Of a DNA stretch of 64,000 nt, positions 32,133 through 41,511 are shown one piece after another. Source of the stretch: Bifidobacterium parmae. Lineage in GTDB: Bacteria > Actinomycetota > Actinomycetes > Actinomycetales > Bifidobacteriaceae. The DNA lies in the NCBI RefSeq assembly GCF_002860365.1, contig NZ_NMWT01000010.1, positions 96,866 to 160,865 of the forward strand, given 5' to 3'. The stretch's first letter is position 1. Every line of letters begins with the position of its first letter. The notes beneath the pieces were generated by a model, which ran no database searches, was not told the DNA's origin, and saw only the letters and a program-made list of their open reading frames with translations. The translations under genes were made by a program, and so were the position numbers.

Positions 32133-33232
32133 GTGGCGGCGAGCCGCGCGCCCACCTCGCGCAGACGCTCGCGCAGGGACGACGGGGCGATGATTTCGAT
32201 GTCGCCGCCGTCCGCGTACTGCAACGCCCACCACAGCGTCGCCCGCTCGTTGGCGACGACATGCACCTCGTACACGGGACGGGCCGTGCCGTTGCGCGTC
32301 ACGGTTCCGGCGCGCGTCACATCCGCGTCGTCGAACCAGTCGTAGAGCGGTTCCAACGGTCCGGTGATGCGCATGCTGATCGGCACCGCCGGACCGTTGA
32401 CCGGGTAGGGACGTTGCGCCATGTGATGCGTGATATCGAACGGGCGGTCGGGCTCGTCGCTGAAATCGTCGAGCCGTTTGACGATCGAATGGTCGGCCTC
32501 GTCGAGCCTCAGGTCGCGGATGCGGTCCACGTGCAGATATGACAGTCCGTCGTAGACGTGCATGTGGCACAGCAGATAGTACAGGTTGTTCTTGTACATG
32601 AGATGGTACGGGTCGACGTGGTATTCGCGGATCGTCCCGTCGCCGTCGCGGCGAGGGACGAGTCTGCCGTCGATGTCGTACGTGCAGTAGTGGAACGTGA
32701 TGGCGCGTTCGTGCGCGATCGCGTCGTTGAGCAGTTCGATGTTGTTGAGGAACTCGGTGTTGTAGTTCTTCGGCGTGTCGAGACGCGTCAGGCCGCGCAG
32801 CTGCCCGGAACGTCCGGCGAACGAGTAGATCTTGGCGATGAGGTCGCGCAGATATTCGCCGTCCGGCCGGGAGAGCATGACGCCGTCGGTGAGCAGACGC
32901 ATCTGCGCGGTGTCGAAGACCGGTTCGATATACCAGCCGGGGCGCGGGTCGGCGCTTTCCGCATGCGCGAGGTCGGCCCGGCCGAGATGACCGACTTTGC
33001 GTCCGAGCGGGGTCATGTCGCCGAACGCGCGCAGGTGTGTGCGCACGGTCTTCTCGTTCACGCCGAGTCTGGCCGCGATCTGCGCGGCGGTGAGTCCGTG
33101 CTCGCGGTCCGTGTGCGCGGCGAGCAGTTCGAGGATCTCCACCACGATCTGCGCGGTCGGCGTCCGGGGCGTCCGGGACGCCTGAGACATCCGGGACGCC
33201 CGCGACGGGTCGTCATCGGCCATGCGGGACAT
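32087..33232 (-). CDS. WYL-domain transcriptional regulator
   Basis: Encodes 381 residues. Residues about 25-75 form a winged helix-turn-helix (AQIVVEILELLAAHTDRE; LTAAQIAARLGVNEKTVRTHL). Residues about 165-245 hold the WYL domain (HERAITFHYCTYDIDGRL, YHVDPYHLMYKNNLYYLLCH), a ligand-sensing fold; a C-terminal WCX extension follows (PVPISMRITGPLEPLYDWF). WYL regulators respond to nucleic-acid or nucleotide ligands and often control defence or DNA-damage genes. Here it lies divergent from dnaE, 176 bp away, and its 3' end overlaps the rluA-family gene. The first 20 residues are Ser/Arg-rich, and an internal start (MSQASR) is possible. Targets are unknown. Confidence 0.88.
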   Translation of the reverse strand: MSRMADDDPSRASRMSQASRTPRTPTAQIVVEILELLAAHTDREHGLTAAQIAARLGVNEKTVRTHLRAFGDMTPLGRKVGHLGRADLAHAESADPRPGWYIEPVFDTAQMRLLTDGVMLSRPDGEYLRDLIAKIYSFAGRSGQLRGLTRLDTPKNYNTEFLNNIELLNDAIAHERAITFHYCTYDIDGRLVPRRDGDGTIREYHVDPYHLMYKNNLYYLLCHMHVYDGLSYLHVDRIRDLRLDEADHSIVKRLDDFSDEPDRPFDITHHMAQRPYPVNGPAVPISMRITGPLEPLYDWFDDADVTRAGTVTRNGTARPVYEVHVVANERATLWWALQYADGGDIEIIAPSSLRERLREVGARLAATYATTDAADESSPCA

Positions 33233-33408
33233 TGTCGGCTCCCTTCATCGAACAAGCGTCATCGACTGTCCATCCTACGCGCGTTCGCTGTCCGCCGTTC
33301 GTCGCGGGAGAGGCGGGGGACCACGGTGCATGTGGTGCGCGTGGTGCGCGTGGATGGACGGAACCGGACATGGCGGGACTGAGCAGGGCGTACGGTAGGG
33401 TGGAACGC

Positions 33409-36400
33409 ATGGCAAATTCGGGTAACTTCGTGCATCTGCACAACCACACGCACTATTCGCTGCTCGACGGGGCGTCCAAGATCCCGGATCTCGCCAAGTA
33501 CACGGCCGAGCTCGGCATGCCGGCCGTGGCGATCACCGACCACGGCAACATGCACGGCGCATACGAGATGTACACGAACTGCGTGGCCAACGGCGTCAAG
33601 CCGATTATCGGCATCGAGGCGTATGTGACGCCGGAGACCGCTCGTCAGGACAAGTCACGCGTGCATTGGGGCACCGAGGATCAGCGGCGCGACGACGTCT
33701 CCGGCGGCGGTCTCATCACCCACATGACGATGTGGGCGGAGAACGACGAGGGCCTCGTCAACCTCATCAAGGCCTCCTCCGTGGCGAACCTCGAAGGCCG
33801 CGTCCAGCGCTACCCGCGTATGGACAAGGAGGTGCTCGCCACCTATTCCAAGGGCGTGATCGCCTCGTCCGGGTGCCCGTCGGGCATCATCCAGACCAGG
33901 CTCCGACTCGGCCAGTTCGACGAGGCGCTGCGTGCGGCCGGCGAATTCCAGGACATCTTCGGCCGCGACAACTTCTTCATCGAGCTCATGGACCACGGCC
34001 TGAAGATCGAGAAGGAGGTCACCTCGGGCCTGCTCACCATCGCGAAGAAGCTGAACGCGCCGCTGCTCGCCACGAACGACTCCCACTACGTGCACGCCGA
34101 GGACGCGGAGGCGCAGGACGCGATGCTGTGCATCAACTCCGGCTCCCACCTCGACGACCCGGACCGTTTCAAGTTCGACGGCACCGGCTACTACATCAAG
34201 CCGGCCGAGGAGATGCGCGAGCTGTTCCGCGAGTTCCCCGAGGCGTGCGACAACACGCTGGAGATCGCGGAACGCTGCAACGTGATCTTCGACGACCACG
34301 AGGACGGCGCGTTCATGCCCCAGTTCCCCTGCCCGGAAGGCTGGGACGAGGCCTCGCTGTTCCTCAAGAAGGTCGAGGAGGGTCTGGAGCGCCGCTACGA
34401 CGGCAACGTGCCCGAGCACGTGTCGAAGCAGGCGGACTACGAGTGCGGCATCATCTGCCAGATGCAGTTCTGCGGCTACTTCCTCGTCGTCGCCGACTAC
34501 ATCCAATGGGCCAAGGACCACGACATCATGGTGGGCCCCGGCCGAGGCTCCGCCGCAGGTTCGATGGTCGCCTACGCGATGGGCATCACCGAGCTCGACC
34601 CGTTGGAGCACGGCCTCATCTTCGAGAGGTTCCTCAACCCGGAACGCGTCTCCCTGCCGGATATCGACGTCGACTTCGACCCGGACGGCCGCCTCGACGT
34701 CATCAACTACTGCGGCGAGAAATACGGCCACGACAAGGTCGCCCAGTGCGTGATCTACGGCGTCATCAAGACCAAGCAGGCGCTGAAGGACTCGGCGCGC
34801 ATCATGGGCTACGAGTTCTCGATGGGCGAGAAGGTCACCAAGGCGCTGCCGCCGTCGAAGAACGGCAAGGACGCGAGCCTCAAGGAGATCTTCGACCCCA
34901 CGTCGAAACGCTTCGCCGAGGCCCGCGAGTTCCGCGAGCTGTACGAGTCCGACCATGACGCGCACCAGATCGTCGACAAGGCGAAGACCATCGAGGGCCT
35001 GATTCGCCAGACCGGCGTGCACGCCTGCGCCACGATCATGGGAAGCGCGCCGATCACCGACACGTCGCCGCTGCTGGAACGCACGGACGGCACCGTCACG
35101 ACCACGTTCGAATACCATACGTGCGAAACGCTCGGCCTGGTCAAGATGGACTTCCTGGGGCTTTCCAACTTGACGGTCATCCAGGACACGCTGAAGAACA
35201 TCGTCGCCAACGGCAAGGAGGCGATCGACTACACGAAGATCCCGCTCGACGACAAGGCCACGTACGAGCTGCTGTCGCGCGGCGACACGCTCGGCGTGTT
35301 CCAGCTCGATTCCGACGGCATGCGCTCGCTGCTCAAGATGTTGAAGCCCGACAACTTCAACGACATCTCCGCATTGATCGCCCTGTACCGACCGGGCCCG
35401 ATGTCGATGGAGTCGCACATCAACTATGCGAAGCGCAAGAACGGCCTGCAGAAGATCACGCCGATCCACCCGGAGCTCGACGAGCCGTTGAAGCAGGTGC
35501 TCGACGAGACCTACGGCCTGATCATCTACCAGGAGCAGGTGCAGTCCGCCGCGCGTATTTTGGCCGGCTATTCGCTCGGCAAGGCCGACGTGCTGCGACG
35601 CGCCATGGGCAAGAAGAAGCCGGAGGTGCTGGCCAAGGAGAAGGTGCCGTTCTTCGCCGGCATGAAGGAGCACGGCTATTCGGAGGAGTCCGCGCAGGCC
35701 GTGTGGGACATCCTCGTCCCGTTCTCCGGATACGCGTTCAACAAGGCGCACTCCGCCGCCTACGGTTTGATCTCGTACTGGACCGCGTACCTGAAGACCC
35801 ACTATCCGGTCGAGTTCATGGCCGCGCTGCTCCAGGGCACGAAGGACAACAAGGACAAGACCGCCCTGTATCTGGGCGAGGCGCGCCGCATGGGCATCCA
35901 GGTGCTCTCCCCGGACGTCAACGAGTCGCAGCTCGCGTACTCGGCCGTCGGCGACGTCGTGCGCTTCGGCCTCGGCGCGATCCGCAACGTGGGCGACAAG
36001 GCGGTGGCCGACATCATCGCCGAACGCTCCGGCGGCCACGGCAAGTACGTGAACTTCATGGACTTCATCCGCCGCGTGCCGTTGACCGCGCTCAACAAGC
36101 GCCTCGTCGAATCGCTGATCAAGGCGGGCGCGTTCGACTCGATCGACCCGAACCGCCGCGCCCTGTTCCAGATCCACGAGACCGCCATCGACTCGGTCGT
36201 GGGCCTCAAGCGCAAGCAGGCGGAGGGCCAGTTCGACCTGTTCTCCGACGACGAGGACGGCGGCGCCGAGGCGATGGGCGACGCGGACGTCACCGTGCCC
36301 GACATCGAGGACTGGGACAAGAAGACCCGCCTCAACTTCGAGCGGGAGATGCTCGGCCTGTACGTGTCCGACCATCCGCTCTCCGGCATGACCGCCGTAC

Positions 36401-36960
36401 TCGCCGGCCTGCGCGAGATGTCGATCGCGCATCTCATCGACCGGGCGAAGACGATGGGGGAGGGCCAGCAGGTCACGCTCGCCGGCATCGTCACCAAGGT
36501 CGACAAGCGCGTCTCCAAGAAGGGCAACCCGTGGGCGCTCGTCACCATCGAGGATCTGGAGGCGTCCATCCAATGCCTGTTCTTCGGCAAGGTGTACGAG
36601 GCGGCCGCGCCGAACCTCAAACAGGACGAGGTCGTGCAGGTGCGCGGCCAGGTGGAGCTGCGCGACGAGGCCGTCTCGCTTCGCGCGACCGAGCTCGACG
36701 TGCCGTCGCTCGAGGCGGAGGACGCGCGGCCGGTCGTCATCACCCTGCCCGAGGTGGCGTTGAGCCGCGAGCACGTCATGCAGCTCGGCCGGGTGCTCAC
36801 CAACCACCCCGGGTACTGCGAGGTGAAGCTCGCCATCGTGGACGGCGACGGCAAGGCCGAGGTGCTCACGTTCGGCGACCGGTTCCGCGTGAAACGCGAC
36901 ACCTCGCTGTTCGCCGAACTGAAGATCCTGTTCGGCCCCAGCTGCCTGCCCGCCGCGTAG
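33409..36960 (+). CDS. dnaE: DNA polymerase III alpha subunit
   Basis: Encodes 1183 residues from ATG 33409, where family homology begins; an in-frame ATG at 33370 would add 13 residues. It is the replicative polymerase catalytic subunit. Seen are the N-terminal PHP domain (FVHLHNHTHYSLLDGASK; AITDHGNMHGAYE), the polymerase core with GRGSAAGS and the catalytic PDIDVDFDPDGR (about 417-428), the helix-hairpin-helix region (LTALNKRLVESLIKAGAFD), and the C-terminal OB domain (VTLAGIVTKVDKRVSKKGNPWA). There is no proofreading exonuclease domain, so this is DnaE1 rather than PolC. A palindromic repeat follows the stop codon at once. Confidence 0.98.
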   Translation: MANSGNFVHLHNHTHYSLLDGASKIPDLAKYTAELGMPAVAITDHGNMHGAYEMYTNCVANGVKPIIGIEAYVTPETARQDKSRVHWGTEDQRRDDVSGGGLITHMTMWAENDEGLVNLIKASSVANLEGRVQRYPRMDKEVLATYSKGVIASSGCPSGIIQTRLRLGQFDEALRAAGEFQDIFGRDNFFIELMDHGLKIEKEVTSGLLTIAKKLNAPLLATNDSHYVHAEDAEAQDAMLCINSGSHLDDPDRFKFDGTGYYIKPAEEMRELFREFPEACDNTLEIAERCNVIFDDHEDGAFMPQFPCPEGWDEASLFLKKVEEGLERRYDGNVPEHVSKQADYECGIICQMQFCGYFLVVADYIQWAKDHDIMVGPGRGSAAGSMVAYAMGITELDPLEHGLIFERFLNPERVSLPDIDVDFDPDGRLDVINYCGEKYGHDKVAQCVIYGVIKTKQALKDSARIMGYEFSMGEKVTKALPPSKNGKDASLKEIFDPTSKRFAEAREFRELYESDHDAHQIVDKAKTIEGLIRQTGVHACATIMGSAPITDTSPLLERTDGTVTTTFEYHTCETLGLVKMDFLGLSNLTVIQDTLKNIVANGKEAIDYTKIPLDDKATYELLSRGDTLGVFQLDSDGMRSLLKMLKPDNFNDISALIALYRPGPMSMESHINYAKRKNGLQKITPIHPELDEPLKQVLDETYGLIIYQEQVQSAARILAGYSLGKADVLRRAMGKKKPEVLAKEKVPFFAGMKEHGYSEESAQAVWDILVPFSGYAFNKAHSAAYGLISYWTAYLKTHYPVEFMAALLQGTKDNKDKTALYLGEARRMGIQVLSPDVNESQLAYSAVGDVVRFGLGAIRNVGDKAVADIIAERSGGHGKYVNFMDFIRRVPLTALNKRLVESLIKAGAFDSIDPNRRALFQIHETAIDSVVGLKRKQAEGQFDLFSDDEDGGAEAMGDADVTVPDIEDWDKKTRLNFEREMLGLYVSDHPLSGMTAVLAGLREMSIAHLIDRAKTMGEGQQVTLAGIVTKVDKRVSKKGNPWALVTIEDLEASIQCLFFGKVYEAAAPNLKQDEVVQVRGQVELRDEAVSLRATELDVPSLEAEDARPVVITLPEVALSREHVMQLGRVLTNHPGYCEVKLAIVDGDGKAEVLTFGDRFRVKRDTSLFAELKILFGPSCLPAA

Positions 36961-36962
36961 CG

Positions 36963-37203
36963 CCGGACGGGCCACCCCCACCCGGCTTCGCCGGGAGCCC
37001 CCGCCAGCGGGGGCAGGAGATTGGTCTCGCTTGTGGCGAGTCGGGTTCTCCTCCCGCCGGCGGGGCGGGGATTCGGTCTCGCCGGCGGCGAGTCGGGTTC
37101 TCCTCCCGCTGGCGGGAGGTGGCGCGTAGCGCCGGAGGGTGGTTATGCGGGCCACCCCCACCCGGCTTCGCCGGGAGCCCCCGCCGGCGGGGGCGACAAT
37201 TGG
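36963..37203. repeat. Palindromic repeat cluster R8
   Basis: Fills the space between the convergent dnaE and ABC ATPase genes. It begins with a right half (GGCCACCCCCACCCGGC, TTC, GCCGGGAGCCCCCGCC palindrome), then two short modules with GGTCTCGC, a variable centre (TTGTG or CGGCG), GCGAGTCGGGTTCTCC, and then a full unit: CTCCCGCTGGCGGGAGG, GGCGCGTAGCGCC, GGAGGGTGG, loop, CCACCCCCACCCGGC, TTC, GCCGGGAGCCCCCGCCGGCGGGGGC. No other terminator is present for either neighbour, so the repeat may serve as a two-way terminator. Confidence 0.83.
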
Positions 37204-37204
37204 T

Positions 37205-37969
37205 CTACCGGCGGAGGGGCTTGAGCTCGAAGACCTCGTCGGACTGGTCGGCGACGGCGGGGGAGTGCGTCACGATGATGACGCACTTGCCCTCCTCGTG
37301 GGCGAGCGAGCGGAAGATCGCCATGATGTCGTCCTGTGTGGCCATGTCCAGGTTGCCGGTCGGCTCGTCCGCCAGGATGATGTCCGGATCGTAGCCGAGC
37401 GCGCGGGCGATCGCCACGCGCTGCTGCTCGCCGCCCGATAGGTGCAGGATGCGCTCGTTCGCGTATTCGGCGGGCAGCCTCACCTTGGCGAGCAGTTCGA
37501 CGACGAGGTCGTGCTTCGGCCTGTCGAACGTCTTGCCGGACGCCTCCATCGACAGGGTGATGTTCTCCTCGACGGTCAGTGCCGGCAGCAGGTTGAAGCT
37601 CTGGAAGATCACGCCGATGTCGTGGCTGCGGAACCGGTAGCGGTCCGATCGCGCCAGATCGTCGCCGTTGTAGAGGATGCGCCCCTCGGTCGGGCCGGTG
37701 AGCCCGGACAGCAGCGACAGCACGGTGGTCTTGCCGGCGCCGGACGGGCCGACGATCGAGATGACGCGGCCGGCGTGGAAGTCGTGGCTCAGATCCTCGA
37801 CGACCTTCTTGCCGCCCTTCGTGTACGAGTACGACACGTGGTCCATGGCGAGCACGACGCGCGGCTCGGGGGTGGTCGCGGCGGACGCTGCGGCTGCGAC
37901 GGTCGCGGCACCCGTGGTGGTGGTTGTGGTGGTTTCCGTGGCTTCGACGGTGGTGGTTGCGGTGGTCAT
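37205..37969 (-). CDS. ABC transporter ATP-binding protein, MacB/LolD type
   Basis: Encodes 254 residues. It powers a MacB-like exporter with the permease encoded just upstream. Seen are Walker A GPSGAGKT (74-81), the Q-loop FQSFNLLPALTVEEN, signature LSGGEQQRVAIARAL, Walker B IILADEPTGNLD, and the switch His in IVTHS. The first 35 residues are a Thr/Ala-only stretch, atypical for the family; translation could instead begin near MDHVSYSYT (residue 42), but the upstream ATG follows an AAAGGACAT site. The gap from the permease stop is 11 bp, so the two form an operon. Confidence 0.93.
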   Translation of the reverse strand: MTTATTTVEATETTTTTTTGAATVAAAASAATTPEPRVVLAMDHVSYSYTKGGKKVVEDLSHDFHAGRVISIVGPSGAGKTTVLSLLSGLTGPTEGRILYNGDDLARSDRYRFRSHDIGVIFQSFNLLPALTVEENITLSMEASGKTFDRPKHDLVVELLAKVRLPAEYANERILHLSGGEQQRVAIARALGYDPDIILADEPTGNLDMATQDDIMAIFRSLAHEEGKCVIIVTHSPAVADQSDEVFELKPLRR

Positions 37970-37980
37970 GTGATGTCCTT

Positions 37981-39786
37981 TCAGGAGCGGTCGGCGAGGA
38001 TCTGGAGGGGTTCGTAGCGGATGATCGCGACGATGCCGGCCAGTGCGGAGACGAGCGTCAGGGCGAGGCCGATGAGCACGAGCTGGCCGACGACCTTGAG
38101 GTTCACGGTCGCGTCGATCTCGCTCACGTAGTCGACGGCCTGCGAGAACCCGCCGGGGCCGCCCTGGCCGCCCGAGCGCGCGGGCTGGGAGGACTGCGCG
38201 TCGGAGGAGCCGGAATCCGAGGAGCCGTTCGAAGAGCCGTTGGACGCGGACGAATCATCCGAGGAGGAGCCGTTCGCGGACGAATCGCCCGAACCGCCGG
38301 GCGTGCCGGGCATGTCAGCGTCGCGGCCGAACTGGGCCTGACGGCTCGACGCCTCGGACTCCTGCGAGGAGACCTGCTGGGCGAGCAGCTGGTTCGAGAC
38401 GGGCACCGAGGCCGCGGCGCCGCCGGCCACGCCGAGCGCGATGCCGATCATCGTGACGATGAGCAGTTCGGTGACGAACTGGGCGGCGACCTTCGACTTG
38501 CGGATGCCGATGGCGGTGAGCACGCCCACCTCGTATTTGCGTTCGCGCACGTTGAACAGGTTGAGGACGACGAGCACCACGGCGCCCACGGCCAGCACGA
38601 TGATCAGCAGCGTCAGCGCGAACTTGGCGAGGTTGTCGAGCGGCACGAGGCTGGACTCGTAGTTCTCGACGTCCGCGGAGGAGACGGTGTACGTGTCGTC
38701 GAGGCCCGCCTTCTCGACGTCCTTGACGAACGTCTCGTAGTCGTCCTTGCCGCCCAGCACGTAGGTGAAGCTCAGCTGGGTGCGGGAGGCGGAGGTCTGC
38801 GTGGTGGCGGAGGAGTCCGTGGAGGAGGAATCGTCGGAGCCGGTCGAGTCGGACGAGGAAGTCGATTCGGTGGACAGGCCGAGCTTCTTCAGCGTGCTCA
38901 CCGACGTGTAGATCGCGTTGTCCGGGTCGGAGGAGGTGCCGCCCATCGGGCCGTTCGCGCCCGTGTTCGACGAGGTCGCGTTCTTGTAGATGCCGACGAT
39001 GGTCAGCTCGTAGGTCGTGTCGTCTCCGGACAGGTCGGCCACGGTGATCGTGTCGCCCACCTTGAGGCCGTTGAAGTCGGCGAGCGCCTTGGAGACGATC
39101 ACGTCGCCGTCGCTGGACGAATCGTAGCCGAACACCTTGCCGCTGGACATCGTGAACGTGCCGTTCGCCGCGGCGGCGACGGCCTCGTCGGAGGAGAATC
39201 CGACGAGGGAGAAGTCGCCGGAGTCCATGCCCATGCCGCCGCCCTGGCCGCCCATGCCGCCGGGGCCGCCCTGGCCGTTCCCGCCCTGCGCGTCGCCGGA
39301 CGCGGCGGAGTCGGACGAGGACGACGAGTCGGAGGAGTTCGCCTCGTTGGACGTGGTCGATTCGACCGGCTGGAACGCGTCGGTGCCGTTCACGGACGTG
39401 GTCTCCGTGTAGTACGTGCCGACGTCGACGCTGGCGGCCTTCGCGTATTTCTCATAGTCGGCGAGGGAGAGCGCGCTCTGGTCGAGCGCGTCGCGCATCG
39501 AGCCGAAGTCCGGCTGTCCGGACGAGTCCGACGACGAGTCCGACGAGTCGGAGGAGTCGGACGATGCGGCCTGTTTCGCCTTGTCCATCATCGCCTCGCG
39601 GTCCACGCCGATCGTGGCGGTGACGCTCGTCGAGGCGAGGCCGGTCTCGCGCGCGGTCTCGGCGGCGTTCCTGATGGACAGTCCGATCGTCGCCGCGGCG
39701 GCGATGATCGCCACGATGACGACGATGAGGATGTTGCGTCCCTTGTTGCGCACGACCGACCGCCATGCGTTCTTCAACACGAACAT
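37981..39786 (-). CDS. ABC transporter permease, MacB/FtsX family
   Basis: Encodes 601 residues from ATG 39786, which follows AAGGA; longer in-frame starts read through an inverted repeat and are rejected. Residues 1-40 hold the typical MFVLKNAWRSVVRNKGRN plus first membrane span. A long extracellular part of about 350 residues follows, rich in Ser, Asp and Gly runs and with a MacB-PCD-like core (VVTATIGVDRE; GYDSSSDGDVIVSKALA; LKVGDTITVADLSGD). The FtsX domain has spans around LTLLIIVLAVGAVVLVVLNLF with the cytoplasmic NVRERKYEVGVLTAIGIRKSKV, then LIVTMIGIALGVAGGAAAS, and a last span near VLIGLALTLVSALAGIVAII. A second Ser/Asn/Gly-rich insert (about 90 residues) interrupts the final pair of spans. 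Substrate unknown; export of a peptide, lipid or drug is typical of the family. Confidence 0.9.
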   Translation of the reverse strand: MFVLKNAWRSVVRNKGRNILIVVIVAIIAAAATIGLSIRNAAETARETGLASTSVTATIGVDREAMMDKAKQAASSDSSDSSDSSSDSSGQPDFGSMRDALDQSALSLADYEKYAKAASVDVGTYYTETTSVNGTDAFQPVESTTSNEANSSDSSSSSDSAASGDAQGGNGQGGPGGMGGQGGGMGMDSGDFSLVGFSSDEAVAAAANGTFTMSSGKVFGYDSSSDGDVIVSKALADFNGLKVGDTITVADLSGDDTTYELTIVGIYKNATSSNTGANGPMGGTSSDPDNAIYTSVSTLKKLGLSTESTSSSDSTGSDDSSSTDSSATTQTSASRTQLSFTYVLGGKDDYETFVKDVEKAGLDDTYTVSSADVENYESSLVPLDNLAKFALTLLIIVLAVGAVVLVVLNLFNVRERKYEVGVLTAIGIRKSKVAAQFVTELLIVTMIGIALGVAGGAAASVPVSNQLLAQQVSSQESEASSRQAQFGRDADMPGTPGGSGDSSANGSSSDDSSASNGSSNGSSDSGSSDAQSSQPARSGGQGGPGGFSQAVDYVSEIDATVNLKVVGQLVLIGLALTLVSALAGIVAIIRYEPLQILADRS

Positions 39787-39841
39787 GGGTGTTTTCCTTG
39801 ATGCTTCCATGCGCCGGACCCTGCGCCCCGCGCCACGGCTC

Positions 39842-39883
39842 CAGCATGCGGCGCGGGATTGGGAGCGCCCTTGCCGCATGCTG
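39842..39883. other. Inverted repeat upstream of the ABC permease
   Basis: Arms CAGCATGCGGC (39842-39852) and GCCGCATGCTG (39873-39883) are perfectly complementary around 20 bp. It lies between the hydrolase stop and the permease start on the minus strand and could be an operator or a weak terminator. No T-run follows on either strand. Confidence 0.45.
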
Positions 39884-39959
39884 AAGGCGGGCCGGTGGGA
39901 ATCGCGGGGGATTCGGGGGAGTTTCCTGAACGTGCGCTGGAAACGCGGCGGTCGGGCCG

Positions 39960-41510
39960 TCACTCCCGTCCGTAGCTGATGCGCCCCTCGTAGTATTGGG
40001 TCTCCTTGAGTTCGCCGTCGATGACGCCCGCGAAGTGCCGCTCATGCGTGATCGTCGGCACGCCGCCCAGATCGGTGGCGTTCTGGTAGGCGGCCTGATG
40101 GTATTTGAGCCAGTGGGTCATCTCCTTCGTCTCGGCGGGGTCGTCGACCGGCGCGCCCGCGTACGGGCTGTCGCCCCAGACGCCCGAATCGGTGCCGGGG
40201 ACGCAGACGCCGTCGTCGCCGAGCCGCGGCGCCCCGGTGTCCGGTGATGGTTCGAGCGTGCCGCGTATCGTCAGCCAGTGCTCGTTCGCCGGGTTCTCGG
40301 CGCCGTCCAGCGAGGCGACGAACTCGTCCTCGATCTCGATGCTCGTCACCCACGTGTGTTCGGGGATCGGATGGTTCGCGACGGGTGAGCCGGCCGTCAC
40401 GATGTGCTGGATGTCGAAGCGTTCCGACTCGTCGGAGGCGATCGCCGCGGCGACGATGCCGCCCTGCGAGTGTCCGACGATCGCCACCGGCTCGTCCCTG
40501 CCGATGCCCGCCTGCTCCATCGCCTCGACGACCATGCGCGCGCTGTCGGCCTGACGACGGCGTTCCGCGTCGTCGCTCATCAGCTCGATGTTCTGCTCCC
40601 ATCCGAACGGCGAATCCCATTGCCCGTCGGTGCCGGGAACGGTGACGAGCCACGCGTTCGTGCCGTCCGCCTTCTCGTAGCGCTGCACGGCGACCGTGCC
40701 GTAGGCGAGCCCCGAATCGAGGTCGATCTTGCCGAGCCGCTCCTCGCCGAGCCGGCGCAGGTTCTCCAGCGATTCGCCGACCGACCGGGATCGGCCGACC
40801 ACGTCGGCGCGGGCGTCGACGCGTCTGACGGTCAGCTCGTTGCCTTGGTAGAAGTCCTTGAGCGGCCCCGACCATGTGCCGATCTTGCCGGCCGCCTGGC
40901 CCACCTCGTCGGTCTGGAGGATCCCGTCCTTGAGGTCGACGCCGACGAGCCGCGCCGCGATGCCCGACACGTAGCCCTCCTGGAACTGGGCGGTGATCCA
41001 CGAGGAGTACCCGGGGGTGAACGCGTGCTCGACGGCGCCGCCGTACAGGAGGCCGCCGGAGATGCCGCCGATCATGGCGGCCGTGGCCCATACCGGGAAC
41101 TCCCGGGTGACCGCCTGCGTGCCTTCGGTCACGACGCGTCTCGCCGTGCGTTCCGCCTCCGAGTAGAGGCCGTTGGCGCGCACGAGCAGATCCTCCATGC
41201 CGCGGATCCGGGAGCAGGTCTCGTTGATCTCGGCGGCGCGCTGCTGGCATACGGCGATGAGCCGGTCATAGGGGAGTGTCGTATGCTCCTTGCCGGCCAT
41301 CGACGAGGCGCCGGAGGAGAGCATCGGACACAGGGGCACGCTCGTACGGTCGGAGGCGATGCCCGTCGCGGCCTTCGACCAGGCGAGCGCGTGCATGGTC
41401 AATTCGGTGTACGCGTCCTCCAACGCGGCCTGTGCCGCCTGGAACTCCTCGACGGTGGCCGGCGCGGACTGGTGCCCGCCGTGGACGCGCGACACGATCT
41501 GCCATCCCAT
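39960..41510 (-). CDS. Alpha/beta hydrolase with WXG-like N-terminal helices
   Basis: Encodes 516 residues from ATG 41510. Residues 1 to about 140 are helical and resemble the N-terminal regions of actinobacterial proteins paired with WXG-like partners (FQAAQAALEDAYTELTMHALAW). A Gly-rich hydrophobic stretch (TAAMIGGISGGLLYGGAVE) follows. The C-terminal half is an alpha/beta hydrolase with a nucleophile elbow GHSQGG (about 344-349), VTAGSPVANH, an Asp in EIEDEFV and a late His (ITHERH). No classical signal peptide is visible. Its start overlaps the end of the small WXG-like gene upstream, so the two are coupled. By context it could be a secreted or self-associating lipase/esterase; the substrate is unknown. 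Confidence 0.75.
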   Translation of the reverse strand: MGWQIVSRVHGGHQSAPATVEEFQAAQAALEDAYTELTMHALAWSKAATGIASDRTSVPLCPMLSSGASSMAGKEHTTLPYDRLIAVCQQRAAEINETCSRIRGMEDLLVRANGLYSEAERTARRVVTEGTQAVTREFPVWATAAMIGGISGGLLYGGAVEHAFTPGYSSWITAQFQEGYVSGIAARLVGVDLKDGILQTDEVGQAAGKIGTWSGPLKDFYQGNELTVRRVDARADVVGRSRSVGESLENLRRLGEERLGKIDLDSGLAYGTVAVQRYEKADGTNAWLVTVPGTDGQWDSPFGWEQNIELMSDDAERRRQADSARMVVEAMEQAGIGRDEPVAIVGHSQGGIVAAAIASDESERFDIQHIVTAGSPVANHPIPEHTWVTSIEIEDEFVASLDGAENPANEHWLTIRGTLEPSPDTGAPRLGDDGVCVPGTDSGVWGDSPYAGAPVDDPAETKEMTHWLKYHQAAYQNATDLGGVPTITHERHFAGVIDGELKETQYYEGRISYGRE

Positions 41511-41511
41511 G

